From positions 17,467,282 through 17,531,281 of the forward strand of contig NC_064755.1 of assembly GCF_011397635.1 (NCBI RefSeq): DNA of 64,000 nt, given 5' to 3'. Position 1 is the first letter of the stretch, and every line of letters begins with the position of its first letter. The position numbers were made by a program, and so were the translations under genes. Positions 1 through 13,295 of the stretch are shown in pieces. The notes beneath the pieces are model-generated. The model was not told the DNA's origin. It ran no database searches and saw only the letters and a program-made list of their open reading frames with translations. Origin of the DNA: Epinephelus fuscoguttatus (Eukaryota; Chordata; Actinopteri; Perciformes; Serranidae).

Positions 1-270
1 GTGTGGAGCTTGCCTGTGTGGAGTTTGCATGTTCTCCCCGTGTCAAGTGTGGGTTTTCTCCCACAGTCCAAAGACATGCAGGTTAATTTGTGAGTCTAAA
101 TTTGCTGTATGTGTGAACACCAGTGTGAATGGTTGTCTGTCTCTTTGTGTTAGTGATAGTCTGGCGACCTGTCCAGGGTGTACCGTGCCTCTCACCCAAC
201 GTCAGCTGGGATAGGCTCCAGCTCCCCAGCGACCCCTAACAGGATAAGCGGTTTCAGAAATGAATGAATC
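1..270 (+). mobile_element. Teleost tRNA-derived SINE, 5'-truncated copy
   Basis: The stretch shares blocks with the fuller copy at 33632-33986: 'tttgcatgttctccccgtgt', 'cagtccaaagacatgcag', 'ctggcgacctgtccaggrtgta' and 'cagctgggataggctccag', ending in an (aatg)n tail. The promoter-like head is missing or lies left of the window. The small open frame inside it is not a gene. Confidence 0.75.
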
Positions 271-444
271 AATACTTTTGATAAAAAAGTCTCCACCCAA
301 GGTCCACTTCCATGCTTGTTCTGGAGCTTCTGACCCTAACACATGGTCTTCATCATCTGTTGTCCTGGAACAGTAGACTTTACATTATTCTAAGATGTTT
401 TAAGGACTTGTCATCTTTGTTGGTTTTAAGGATCTCGTTCTCCA

Positions 445-600
445 CTTAAAGGGATAGCGCACCCAAAAATGAAAATTCAGCCATTTTGACCACATCACAA
501 TATAATGATGGCGAAGAAGACCAGGTGATGAAGCTGGTTAAAGTTAATTAAAAGCCATGGCAGCCTACCTAGTATTATTTTCACCCTGTAAGTCTGTGTG
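445..600 (+). mobile_element. End of a short inverted-repeat DNA transposon (MITE)
   Basis: It starts 'ttaaagggatagcgcaccca' followed by 'aaaatgaaaattc', the type of end common in fish non-autonomous DNA elements ('TTAAAGGGATAGTTCACCC'). No matching inverted end was found nearby, so the copy is truncated. The right limit is approximate. Confidence 0.45.
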
Positions 601-1339
601 TCTCATCATGGCAAAATATGATCCGTGGCACCTGTTGGAGCAGCTACCACAGAAGCTGTTGTGAGTACAATTACGTTTCTAGGTGTTTATATCTCTGTGT
701 GTCTGTGGACAGATTTTTCAAGATGCAGTCATAAAACTTTACAAGTGGGTAGTTGATATCATAATGAAGGCAGAGTTCAAAGATAGGTGTGATCCAAGCA
801 AGGGTGCAGGACATAGGAGTGTGGGAAGTAATGAAGGGGCCATCGCCAAAGCCACTTTAAGCCCCTGGCCCACATACACTTTAAGCTGTGGATCTCTCTA
901 TCCCACTTTCAGTCATCCACCTAACCAACACAATTTAAGACATACTGAATAAACCTAGCACAATTCACCTCTTTCACCAAACTCACTTCTCATATTGTGT
1001 CCAACTGCATCATATACACCAGCTTGGCATTATATCTAGTGTGATCCCATCCCATACTGAACTTTATACTTGTGCGCCACCAGATCTCAGAGGCAAGTAT
1101 TGCACTTTTAACTTTTATTTGACAGCTTTAGTTACATGTTATGTTACAGAATGATATCTTTACTATACAACAATCAGCTTATAAAATATTATGTACAATA
1201 AAGAGCTCAGGTCAAAGCTCATGCATATATTGCACATATAAAAAGCACTTTGTTACATGGTTTATATATTTTGAAATGTGTTTCCAAATGTGTAAATCAC
1301 AGCCTGATCTGGGGAGAACGACACTTTGCCCCCATGTAT

Positions 1340-1385
1340 GCTGAGTGTGTGTTATGGAAGTGAAAAATAAACCTGATTCTGATTC
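1340..1385 (+). mobile_element. LINE-like 3' tail
   Basis: The stretch 'aataaacctgattctgattc' resembles the simple-repeat tail of fish LINEs and matches the style of the LINE end near 12640-12680. The upstream body is too decayed to place. Confidence 0.35.
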
Positions 1386-3494
1386 ATATAAATGCAGTCC
1401 ATTGCCCACTTTATTGGGCCTAAATCTGAGACATGGAAGTCTCAGTCTTGGCGTCACTTTTGTACTTTCAAGTAAAATTTTGAATGCTGGACTTTTACTT
1501 GTAATGCAGTATTTTAACAATGTCGTATTTCTACTTTTCCACAAGATCCTGAGACCTTCTTCCACCATAGGACTACTTAAATGAAAAAGCAAATGTTCAA
1601 AGTCATCTGATGAGTCTTTTTTATTATTTGAAGTCCTCATAATTGTTGGTGATTTGAGTTTAATCTTTTCTTGTCCCAACTGTTTGGGTTGTCAGGTTAA
1701 TGATTTCACCTTACTCAGTTTTTATGTCATTTAATTTAAATGCACGTTGTGTGAATCATTCTAACTGTGTATATTTCATTAGTATTCACTGAGCCCTTTT
1801 CCTTGAAGAGATAATGAAACCAAAGTCAAACTTTTTTGGTTCCATCTAAATCGACTCATTAAACCTGCCCTTTGATGATTCAAAGGCTGAATCATTAAAG
1901 TTTTACTTGAAAAGGAAAACTCTCGAGGGCAAGCACCGATTTGTCGGGGAGGCTGCAACAATTCCCTGCCTGTCTGTTGCCGTGCCAACCGCCCACAGCG
2001 TGTGATGTAATTGTGAGGGAAAAGGATGCGGGGTGGTCTTCTTGTGCAGACAGGTAGACATGTCCTGTTAAAACACAGACAGGGGAGGATTCAGGGAGGA
2101 TCAGGCTTCTTCTTTTTACTCTCAGCTGGATGCAACATTTCCATCCACAGTGGAGGGGAAGAGCCTTAAAAGCAGTGAGGTGCGATAATGGACAGTCTCT
2201 CGCTAATGTAAGAAAATCACCACCAAGCAGCAATTACATAACCTTCAAATACAGTTATTACCGGTTATGCTGTGTCACGCTTTGCTTTGTTGCCATGGCA
2301 GCAGCTCTGCCCGCCTTTGGGGTTTCTGTGTAGAGCTGCTGCTCTTGTCTGGTCTTGTCCCAGAACACTTGGCCTGTCCCACAGTTTAACGAGACAAACA
2401 CTGAGATGGGACTTTAACTCTGCTGGGAAAAAATAGGCCATAATGTCAAACACAAGAAGAGACTGTGAGAAGGGAGAGGATTAATCATTTTTATAACATC
2501 ACTTAAAGATTTATGAACTGCGGTGTCACAAGAGAAGCGACCTTTGACCTATACAGCATGCGTGCCATCCTGTCGCCGCATGAGGATGTATGGTCTCTAA
2601 ATATAGCTGTGCATGGAGTGCCAAGACTATGCTCATGTCCGTGTTTACATACGTTAAGACCTACTGTTGATTGATCTCTGCGTCCTGCTTCCTGTCTGTG
2701 TCTCACTGTTTCGTCCTGTAAGCTTTGGTCAGTGAGGTCAGGGAGGTGCGATTGCTCTGCTAACCCTCTGATTCACTATCCAACTTATTCTTTCGCACTG
2801 CTTCTCACTGTTCTCTCCTCATTTCCACTCGTCACTCAAGCAGTTGCTCATGATCTAATAAACAGGAGAGTGAAAGCTGTGACAGGAGGTCACAGCTGCT
2901 GGTGTGTACATGTGTGTGTTGTTTGTTTGAAATCCTATACGCGCGTCATGCTTGCCACCAGAATCAGCGTCGGCATTAACGCACAGATGTGACACGAGGG
3001 AGTTTGTTGCCAGCGGGGTGTTGTTGTTGAACAAACAGCCTCCTGAGACGTTACACACACACAAAACCAACAAATATCTTACTTGACAAACCAGAATTTT
3101 TTAGGGAGGGGACAAAAAAGTGAGAGTGTGTAGCTACAGTAACATGCACGCTAATATTCCACCATCACAATATGACAATATCTGAATTTGAAACTGGTCA
3201 TGTGAATAACATGTTTGTTTAGATACTCCAAATTAGGCCGGTTTTCAAATTTAGCATTTTCAGATTCAAGCATACTCCTAACACCTGAATAACACCAGCA
3301 TATTCCACGTCTTAAACATGTATACAGCCCATTTGGAATATGCGTCTCAACTGGGGTTTTACCGTATGCAACACACGGCCTCTTGTCTGTTTATGGTCAG
3401 CTGTGTGAGTTGCCATGGATGCGTTGTACACAGACTGAACTGCAAGCAATTTGCAAGGCCGTGGGGTAGAGATGCATGCCCAAAAGTAAAGCCC

Positions 3495-3690
3495 ATATTT
3501 CAATCCAATCCAATTTAATTCAATTTAATAGAACTTTATTTATTCCAAAGGAAATTATTGTGCCAGAGAATGCTTCAAATTACAGTAACCACAATTTTAA
3601 TGATTCATAACCAGTACAAGCCAGACAACCAGTGGGTTCCCTGGGTCAGGGTCACTCACTGGGCCCAGTTTTAGAACAACAGGGTATTAA
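3495..3690 (-). mobile_element. Probable LINE 3' end, reverse orientation
   Basis: 'caatttaattcaatttaata' followed by 'gaactttatttattccaaag' and 'gaaattattgtgcc' looks like the reverse complement of a LINE 3' tail. No coding remnant remains. Limits are approximate. Confidence 0.3.
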
Positions 3691-6600
3691 ACAAATGTCA
3701 AAATATACAAATATGCAAGATAGCAGTGATTTCAAGGAGCATAAACAAAAACCAGTGCCTAACAGAGTAACAACAGGAGTATGATAAGTGCAAGAGTTAC
3801 TAAAAATGAACTAGAATGGTGGAAAAAACTAAAATGGTTGGAAGAAGAAACACACCTACTTTTAAACATTATGACAGACTTGGATGCAGGTTTTTGGATA
3901 TGTGTAAATATCACAGTGCTGACTTTTACAAGACGGTGGTTGAAGGAATGAAAGAAGAAGGCTGTGTTCTCACCGTCCAACAAGTCTGCCACTGGTAGAA
4001 AACTTTTAAGAAATCCTATTTTGATGCAAAGAAGCACAAGTGGCTCGAGCCATTCAACTTCCCCATATTTTGACGTGATAAATGACATATTAAGGCACAT
4101 TAATCGGAGTATGCACGGCTGCATGTTAACAGCTTAGTAGGAATATTCAGAATAAGGGCAAAAAACAGACTGTTTTGTGCATTTAATTGTAATCTATATT
4201 CAGTCATACACACACACATTAACTGTGGAAAGATAATAAATTGCGTTGCACTTACAGACACAAGCACACACTGTACATTCAGATTTTCTGCTGTAGGGGC
4301 CTTTGTTGCAGGGGCCACGTCCTCTGGGGCAAGATCCTGACCCTAGTTAGAGAGACAAGAAGTGTGTTTATATGTGTATGTGTGTGTAGTGTTGCCCATG
4401 TGTATGCACACTGTATGTGTCCTGCCCACTCAGCTCTTCCATCCAGAGGCCCAGATTCCAGTGGACCTCCCTGCTCGGGTGTTGGAGGGGGCGTTGGGGT
4501 TGGAGAGCAGGCTTTGAAGGAGGCTCCAATGACTCATTACCCAACAATCCACCCACCCTTCATGTCCTCTACACCCCCCAAGCATCTCCATCCTCGCCCC
4601 AGCCCCTGCCCCTGGCCCTGGCCCTTGTCCTCTGGCACAGATCGACGACACACAGCTCGGCACATACACACTCGTGGACCGCTGACTGAAGAAAAGGGAT
4701 TCTGTTTCAGCAGATCAGGGATTGTGTGGAGCGAACTGCTGTGAAAGACTCCTCTGTGTGTGTGTAGATGTATGTCAGCATGCATATCGACATGCATACA
4801 TGAACACCCACTGCTCTCTCTTAACTAATATTTCTCAGTTTCAAAAGCATGTGGAACAAGTTTTATCAGACAAGATCTCAGTTTTCATATTTAATGTTCC
4901 TACCTGACATCCTAATCTCTGCCTCCATCTCTCCTGCTGTACTCATTTCTTCATGTTTCCTTCGAGGTTATGTAAAACTACACCGCAAACTCCCTTTCCC
5001 ACAGCTCACACTGGTCATGCCCCCCACCTTTAACTGGTTTGAACACACATCTGCGCACCTCGTGGGGACCGAACCAGACATCTGCGCCCGTGTTTTAGCA
5101 ATTGGTCCAGGAGATGTGTATGTTTTTAACATATTGCTGGGTGTCTGTGTGCAGTGCCTTCATTAAAGATGACATCCATAGGAGATGACATCATTCGGTC
5201 TTCCTGTCTGGAGCACAAAGAGCAGAATTACATTTTCAAATACACTCTGATTCAGAAAGCATCAGATTAATTTGCTTCTGTGTTCATGGGAAAATGTTTC
5301 CAATATAGTCTGCTCAAATAAATGCATTTTGAAATGTGTGTGAAACGCGCTCCGGCTCACGGTCTGTGCCCAGTTTTCAGACTTACTCAATGTGAAACAG
5401 GGTGGAGATCAAAAGGGATCAGTGAAGCTGTTGGCACAGAAAGGTACATTGCATGGGAGGTGAAGTCACATTTTGTGCCTTGCAGCACTTTGAAACCTGT
5501 TTGCTAATTGTCCTGCACACATTTCAGCTCCTGATTGAAAACTAAAGCCAGTTTTAAAGGTGTGACTACAGAAAAGAAGTTATGCGTTTGCACAACTTCA
5601 AATGAAAAGCTTCAATTAATGTCACTAATCCAGATGCTTCCTCTTGCACCTAAGTTACACAACTGCATGTAAGGATGTTGAGGCTTAAGGAATCCATGCA
5701 GATGTAGTCTGTAAAACCCCCGTGTTTACATTGCTGAAGTGTGCTTGTGCTGCATTTTAAGCGTGCTGTCTAACTTGATTAATGCTGACCTCCAATACAA
5801 CCGTAGCCTATTTGGCAAAAGGTTGCCTCTGTGCTCAGTCTCGGGGCAGCGTGTGGACAGAGAGGACCATTGTGAATTACCCTGCTCCTTGGGAAAGACC
5901 CTTGAGCCATGACAAACAGGATTTCCTCTTATTTCAGGCTTTAGTTTTCCCACTTCCTCCTTATAGGGGGTTTATAAAGCAGCTACTTACAGCTCTGTAA
6001 TGTCACATAAATTGAGCCTCGGGCTGCAGCAGCTTTGATGAGGCCAGAGTATTACTGTGTCCTCTGAGTATTCATTAGAAATTCCAACATTTGAGGTTTT
6101 TAAAATATGTAACGAACCTTTTTCACATCAGATATTTGGACTTGTCGTAGCATGAATAGCCCAGTGTGATTAATGACTCAGATAACGCCTCTGCTTCATT
6201 TAAAAGTTCCAGTTCAAAGGCTCTGGTTTTGAATATGTTTGCTCATTTGACTCATCATTAAGGTAATCAGCTCCACCTGTGCCTCTCCAGCGATGACACA
6301 TCACAACGGCTGCTGTGAGAAAGGCCTATAAAGATCAGATCAACTGTTAAACTCAACCACAAAGCAAAATCACAATGTCTGTGATGCTAAATGCTGACTG
6401 TGTAATGTCAGCACAGTTTGCCCAGCTGGATTTTACAATTTAGTTAATCTCTATATCAAAGGTTAACATTCCGAGCATTAATATGGCAACAGGCCACTGT
6501 TAGCTATGTAAAAACGTAGTGGAGTAATGGAGTAGTTTAGTGGAGTACTAAACAGATAATAAAGTCATGCTACGTCTGTGTGTGTTGTAATCAGAGCTTC

Positions 6601-6884
6601 TTGGTGGTTTGTTGTGGTAAGCTGGTCCGACCATGTGACCATGTTAATGCATGTGTGTATCCCACTGGCTAGCTCATTCTCGCTGCTTTGTACTGCACGC
6701 ATATGGCAGTTAGCGATGATATCTGGATTGTCATGGAAGCATAGTCCCCACCATCCAGTTCCCCCTGGTTAATACCATTAGCTCTGTCATCACTGTTGCC
6801 GTTGTAAGCCATAAGTTAGTACCATTAGCGGCTCAGCCACCTCTATGTTGAGAAACGTGCTCAGGCACCTCATAAGCTCTTAAA

Positions 6885-7184
6885 GGGCCGTACACGTGCC
6901 ACACTTTTGTCCGCATGGAAAATGCGAGATCAGGCGCTGGGTGCTACTCTTGTGCCTTTTCTGTGCCAGCTTTCCAGAGCGTGGCAGCAGGTTGCATCTG
7001 ACGTTGCTAAGCAACCTTAACAAGCACAGTATCATAGCCTGCTTACCTGAAATCCTGAGTGCAGAGCTGATCTTCTTCCAGGCGCTGTTTGCATGTAGTC
7101 CAACTGCTCTGGTAGCTCTGCACTGAAATTAAATGATGATAATTTGAGGCAGCAAAAAAAAAAAACGCGGCACATGTATGGCCC
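6885..7184. mobile_element. Short MITE with about 18-bp terminal inverted repeats
   Basis: The left end 'gggccgtacacgtgccacac' and the reverse complement of the right end 'gggccatacatgtgccgcg' match with few differences. They bound 300 bp, and no transposase frame lies between them. An A-run precedes the right end. Confidence 0.65.
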
Positions 7185-8568
7185 CAAATTCAGCATAGAG
7201 CCCCTTTAAAGAATGGTTTAGATGTCTTAGTGTTATATAATTGCTATATATATCGCTACAAAATAACAGAGAACATTCTCCTGAACGGGTATAACTTAGT
7301 ATCTTACCCTCTTTTAGCTCATTGTTTTGGTTTTACAGCCAGCAACTTCACTGTTCTGGTTCACTCTCACAGCTCTCATCAGGGTTTCTATTAAACACAC
7401 AGCAGCAAAAGATTTTCAGCACAAAGATTACAGTTAAGTCTTCTGCTTGCTACCTGGCCAGCACTAAAGAGTCACACAAAGTCAGTGACCAGCTGGTGAA
7501 CAGGAGCATTTAGCTGCCTAAAAGCCAGAAGCTGGTTGAGACCAAAAACAGAGCTAAAAGCAGAATGAATATTTGGAAGTTGGCCAGACACATGAAATGA
7601 ATGATGATCCGAATCTGGTGGATGTGTACAGGTATAAACTTTATATGGTGATAACATGTTGTGTTTTTTAAACTTGTTGCGTTGCTGTTTCCTCTACCAC
7701 AACGCTGCTGAAAGCACTTACCATATTCAAATACTATGACTATAGCTGGTGCTACAGTTTACCACTACCAGGCTACTAATGTCACTTTAAAATGAAAACT
7801 GTGGTTCATAACAGATACGTTTTTATTTAACTCTGGTCATCAGTTATATTATTCTGTCATTATGCTCAAAATGTACAGCTATAAAAGTCATAATGGTCAT
7901 AATAAATCATTTTTTTCTTTTAACAAGAAGAAACAGAATAAAGAAGTCACAAGTAAAACTGCATAGTTTCTGTCTTTCCTTTGTTCCGAGCTTCCTGCCC
8001 TTCACTCACCCATCCGTCCATCCATTCATGGATCAACCCACACAGATGTCCAGCTCCTGGGTGGCTGCACAGAGATCACATCACCTCAGCGAAGGTATGC
8101 AGACTCGGAAACACAAACCCACACCCGATCAGCGGTGATTAAACACCCTCTGTCGTGTCTTTGAACAATACACTCCTGTTGTGTCCGGCTATGATTGATG
8201 GAGACATTTGTTGTCGGGTCAATACCATGCTGCTGAAGTGATCAGGGAGCTGGAGCCAAGCAGCGAAACAATACACATGATCTGTAGGAATGCATTGTGT
8301 GAGAACCTGTACTCTTATAAGGGGACTTTCCAGCTTCCTCTGCCTTCTCCTCACGGTACTATCACACTGAGAAAGACATTTTCAGACAGAGAGCCTTAAT
8401 GTCCCTGTTGTACACTTAACATCAAATAAAATATAATGTTTTCCAAATGTTTCCCACAAAAGTCTAAACAAAGGAATACATCTCTTTTAGGCATCTTTTT
8501 ATTGTTTTCACACAAATTATAAAACTAAAAATATCATATGGAGAAATGTTATTTTATGTTTTCCAGAG

Positions 8569-8783
8569 CAGTGGTTCCCAACTGGTTCAGCCATGGGGTT
8601 GAGATTTCTTGTTAAGTCATTAGTTAGAGGTCCCACGGTTTAATACATTCAGCCTTATACTTACGTTTGGCCATGTTGTTGAGCTAGTTTGCTGTCTGTG
8701 TCAAGGAACACTGTACAACAGAAAACAGCACTTCGAAATAAGAGCTCCACGTTTGAGAATCATTTGCAAGTTGGGAACCACTG
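8569..8783. mobile_element. hAT-type MITE with 8-bp target duplication
   Basis: The ends are 'cagtggttcccaactgg' and, reverse-complemented on the right, 'cagtggttcccaacttg'. The 215-bp element is flanked by ttccagag (8561-8568) and ttctagag (8784-8791), an 8-bp duplication with one mismatch. Eight-base duplications are typical of hAT elements. There is no coding capacity. Confidence 0.75.
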
Positions 8784-11505
8784 TTCTAGAGAAGTGAAAA
8801 CATAGACTGACAAAATAGTAATTAGGGGTTTAAGTCCAAAGAGCTGAAACAACACATATGACCCCAATCAGCCTGATGGATGCACTATAATTGAGGCCCG
8901 AAAATGCAATATTGGAAAGGCCATGCCCCTCACATTGTAAATGGCACTGACTTGAAATTGGACACAAGTTCAGCTCAATGTGCTCTACGAAAATGCATTT
9001 AAGAACCATTAAAAGTCCTCCTAAATGGAGTTCAAATTTTTGAAAAACACTTTTTTGACATCTCTTCCTAAACCATAGGTCAGATTGCTACCAAATTTCC
9101 TGTGGACAAAGCTTAACAGACGTTGCACTAAGCTTGTTGATATCTCATTATGCTTGAAGAGGGGGCTCAGCACATTAATAGACCCTAACTCCACAAACAG
9201 TGCACCAGTCATCATGAAACTTGCAGGATATGTCAGCATAAGTAGTGCCCCCTAAATTCTTTGTCCAGTCCTTACAGAATTTGCAGAACATGTTTCACAA
9301 CAATGTAGAATCACGTGTGCGAAATTATTTTGAAATCACTCAATAGGGAGCACCACCAAAATCAATTTCAGTCAGACAACTCATGTTTTAAATGTTTTTT
9401 TTCAACAGCAGAAAATCGTTAGAGTTTGGCGTCCAGACTCCAGCCTCATCGCTCCACGCAGATATGTTTACAGGAGATATCGGGGAGTGAAGATTTTGCA
9501 GCTTAAATAGACTGCTAAATTGGGAGGGTGTGTTTCATAGATGACATATGGAGAGTGACGAATGACATGAGTGTATGAATCAGTGCAGTTCAAGTTGACT
9601 GGCTGAACTAGCTCGCAAGCGTCGCTCCATTAAAGTTTGTCCAAATAGCACCAAACTAAGTGGATATTTTTGATTAAGCCATTAAAGCATGACCGCAAAA
9701 TGCTTTCACAATTGACCAACAGGGGCCACGATGTTGCAGAAGAGGGGCGTGACCCGGCAGAACTTTGGTTGTAAAAGAATGATTTTGATGACTGTCATAA
9801 AACCTGTTAGTTATCTTTAATGCAGGTGTCAGAGGTCTTGATTCTTCGCACCTTTCAGCTTCTAAAGTCCACGTTGGCTTGAACTTCAGAATCGCCGCTT
9901 GCAGTTATATTTGATGTTTGTGATTTCTTCCATAGTAAATAGTGATTTAGTGCTCCTCTACCTCTTACTGTTTGTATACAACATGCCAAACCTGACAAAC
10001 CAGCCACAAAGGAACTGTCACATATAGATTAATTTCTAAATAGTCTAAATGGAAAAAAATGTCATTGTAGTTTATCTTTCTTTATAATGTGTGTTGTTCT
10101 TTGCACGTCAAACCATTTCCTAAAAGTACAGACGGGGTGAAAGATAGATTGAAATAATCTAGCCGCCTGTTTGTTCAGGGCGCAGCATCCGTGTTGCATT
10201 AGCAGTTGATTAGATCATGCCCAGTGTGTTGTTGGCTTTGGTGTGTCGCAGGGGAATTCCTGCATTCATTTTTTTCTCTCCCTCTTCACAAACTCTTCTT
10301 CTGTTACTTGTAATATTGTCTGCTGTGGAATTTTCCCTCTCTCCCTTTATGTGCTCATTAATCTTTCTTTCTCTTTCACCGGCTTCCCTCTTGTGTAATA
10401 TCTTCGGTGAACTCATTTCCTCTCACCCTGATAACAGCTCTGGACCCGGGGTCATCATTACAGGTTATTACAGCCATTTGTTTCACCTTTGGTTTCATGG
10501 CAGGCGAAGTTGATCACGTTGGGGCCTTTTTCGCTGCACCAACAAAATGATGCAACTTACTGTAACTCATGTGAGTGACAAGCTAGGGAGCTATTTAGTG
10601 GCACCTTGAAGAAATCACATGTTGTCAGAGTGAAACCAGCATTTTGTTCTCAGATTTCATGACTTTTCTCTTTTCTTCATTGAGTTTGCTCTGTTCATTC
10701 CAAACACACGCTGTTAAAAAGTAAAGCACATCACCTCAGGCGACACCAGTGTGTGTCAAACATGAATGAGCTACTGTAGGTCCTACTGATTGTATCAAAG
10801 ATGTTATATATGATAAATTAGTGATATGGGTTCAACTTTTCTCCCCACACTGTCTGCAGAGATGATCAAAAAAATGTTGAGGATTTTAAGCTCTAAATGA
10901 TGTCTTATAGACTTCCAGGCTGGGAAATGTAATGTTATTGTAATCTGTTCGTGGTCATCCCTTCACACACCCACTCAGGCAGGTGCTGGTAACCGAACCT
11001 CCCCTAAGGAGCCCAGTTACAGAGCTGACTGTGATCTGACTCCTGTACTCCAGCTGTGTTGCTCCACTGCTCCCAGTCCCATCATCCACCGTGATCTACG
11101 TCTCTCTGTTTCTGACAGCTTAAAGGATCGTTATCCGGTGGATTCCAGCCACACAGACACTTTGGGTCTTATTTGTCCAGGTTTTGAGAGTATTGTCTCT
11201 GTTTCTTCCTCCACCCCAACATAATGGATGTGAATGGAATTTCATCTGTTTTGCTCACAGCATTGAAAAATTACATTCAATTTCAGAAGCAACATTTGAA
11301 ATAGTGCAGCCTCACAGTTAACATGTGTTTTTGTTTTAATGCATATCTTAAAACCAAGAGCACAGTATCTCTGTGAATAGATGCTACAAGAGGAAGGTGA
11401 AAGATATGATAAAACTGACATTAAAGCTACTTTTCTAAATGTATCATTCAAAGCTGATGTTTTAGGGAAGGTCAAAGTCAAGTCACAAGGAACAATAATG
11501 CAAGT

Positions 11506-13295
11506 TAAAGGAATACTTCATCCACAAAATGACCATTAGTTTATCAATAGTCATGCTGTGTTTCCTTGCACTTGGGAGGAAAGTTTAGTACCTCCACCGA
11601 AAATGGTGAACATATTGATTTATTGATTGATTGGGGACCACATTTAACAGCAAAGCTATATCAAAACATCCGTTCACAAACTCTCACACAACTGCAGTAT
11701 GAGTCAGGTCTTATTTATTGTATGTTCAGTACTTTTCCAAACACATGCTGTTTTGCAAAACAGAAAAAAGTAGTTCTGGAGTCTTGCATTTGTTTCACTT
11801 TTTGTTCAGTTTTAAATGGTAAGGTTTTAGTGAGAATGCATGTGTTCAGGAGGTACTGAGCATTAAGCTGAAAACATACCGGTGCCGCTGTGGCATGACA
11901 CGTGTCAAGTTCCGCCCCTAGCACACACTTGATGCGTTGTGCTGCAGCTCATCAACAGACCACCATGCATAGTTATCCCTACTTTTGCTGAGAGATCTGC
12001 ACTACCTCCACCTTTAGCTTAGCATTAGCATTACCATTAGCATAAAATCATGTGTGGACAGCCCATAAATAAACTTCTCACCTGAACTACTGATCAGGCT
12101 GAGGGTGGCGGACGCCAACAGACTCAACAAACTGATCCGCAAGGCCAGTGATGTCGTGGGAAAGGAGTGTGACTCTCTGATGGTGGTGTCAGAGAGGAGG
12201 ATGCTGTCTAAGCTACGAACTATCTTAGACAATGTCTCACACCCACTCCACCATGTGCTGGTCAGGCACAAGAGTACTTTCAGTGGGAGACTCATACCAC
12301 CAAGATGTACCACTGAGCGCCACAGGAAATCATTCCTGCCTGTGGCCATCAAACTGTACAACTCCTCCCTCTGAGTGGCCCTTAGACTATTTTACCCACT
12401 GTCAACATGTGCAATAATTTAACTTGTGCAATAACCTCATTTTACCTTTACTGTATATATTCTGTTATTATCTATTTTAATGGCACTGTATCTGTGTATA
12501 TTTGATTTAGGTTACTATATTTTGTAAATAATCTTGTTAGATTTTCTTATATTTTTACTTCGAATTGCCCTATACAATATATCTTTCTAATTTTGTAAGG
12601 AGCACATGTAACGCCAACAATTTCCCCCCAGGGATAAATAAAGTATTTCTGATTCTGAGTCTGATTCTGATTCTTTATTACGACAGGATTGTGGGTCATT
12701 TAGCTCAGAATATTTTTTGACCGCAACAAGAAGTCTTTCCTCATCCATTCCTCAATACACACGGGACACAGCAACAGCTACAGAATTCTCTTTATATATC
12801 AATGGCGAGGAGAGGAGTCAAGCTGCCATAGGAGCAAAGAAAAAGAGCTGCTACGGGAGCTGTTGTGAATAAGCAGAGAGTGAGTGGAGTTAAAATGCAT
12901 TTAAATCCAGGGGCTGCAAGGCTGGAAACAAGACATTAGTGTGAAGTATCCTGGAGGACCAAGACGCATCGCAAGATAATAGAGGCATATTTTTTGATGT
13001 GCAGCGTTTTCCACTGGTGTGTTTTGGCCTTTAGACTCCATAAATGAGACTTATAGGATTATAATGCATAATTATAGGAGGATTATAATGCACGAGATGT
13101 GTTAGGGTTTGTAAACGGATGTTTTGATATAGTTTTGCTTTTGTTAAACACGGTCTTCAATCAATCAATAAATCAATATGTTTGCTGTTTTCCATGGAGG
13201 CACGCGAGGAAAACCTTTTCTTCACAAACTGAAGGTAACACAAGACGACTAACTGATATACAAGTGGTTATTTTGTTGGTGAAGTACTCCTGTAA
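11506..13295. mobile_element. Foldback-like DNA element with long inverted arms, interrupted
   Basis: The left arm (about 11506-11640) starts 'taaaggaatacttcatccac'. The right arm (about 13145-13295), read on the other strand, starts 'ttacaggagtacttcaccaa'. Both arms reach the same inner block 'catattgatttattgattga', at about 11610 on the plus strand and about 13160 on the minus strand. The interior resembles the element at 33409-34727 ('aacagcaaaactacaccaaa'-type block) and also contains a LINE 3' end. No transposase is visible. Confidence 0.55.
12085..12680 (+). mobile_element. LINE retrotransposon 3' end with ORF2 C-terminus
   Basis: Codons from 12105 to 12374 encode an 89-residue tail ending in a stop. 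It includes 'ANRLNKLIRKASDVVG' and 'RHRKSFLPVAIKLYNSSL', the style of C-termini of fish non-LTR reverse transcriptases, where a final 'R..SFLP.AI..YN' block precedes the stop. An AT-rich 3' UTR and a (tctgat)n-like tail at about 12645-12675 follow. There is no upstream reverse transcriptase domain, so this is a dead 5'-truncated copy. Confidence 0.75.

Noticed and set aside
1212-1679. 155-codon minus-strand open frame
   Set aside because: Crosses a LINE-like tail and AT-rich DNA; no recognisable protein features.
4241-4744. 167-codon plus-strand open frame
   Set aside because: Low-complexity CCCCTG/TG-rich DNA, open in several frames on both strands, with no domain or splice context.
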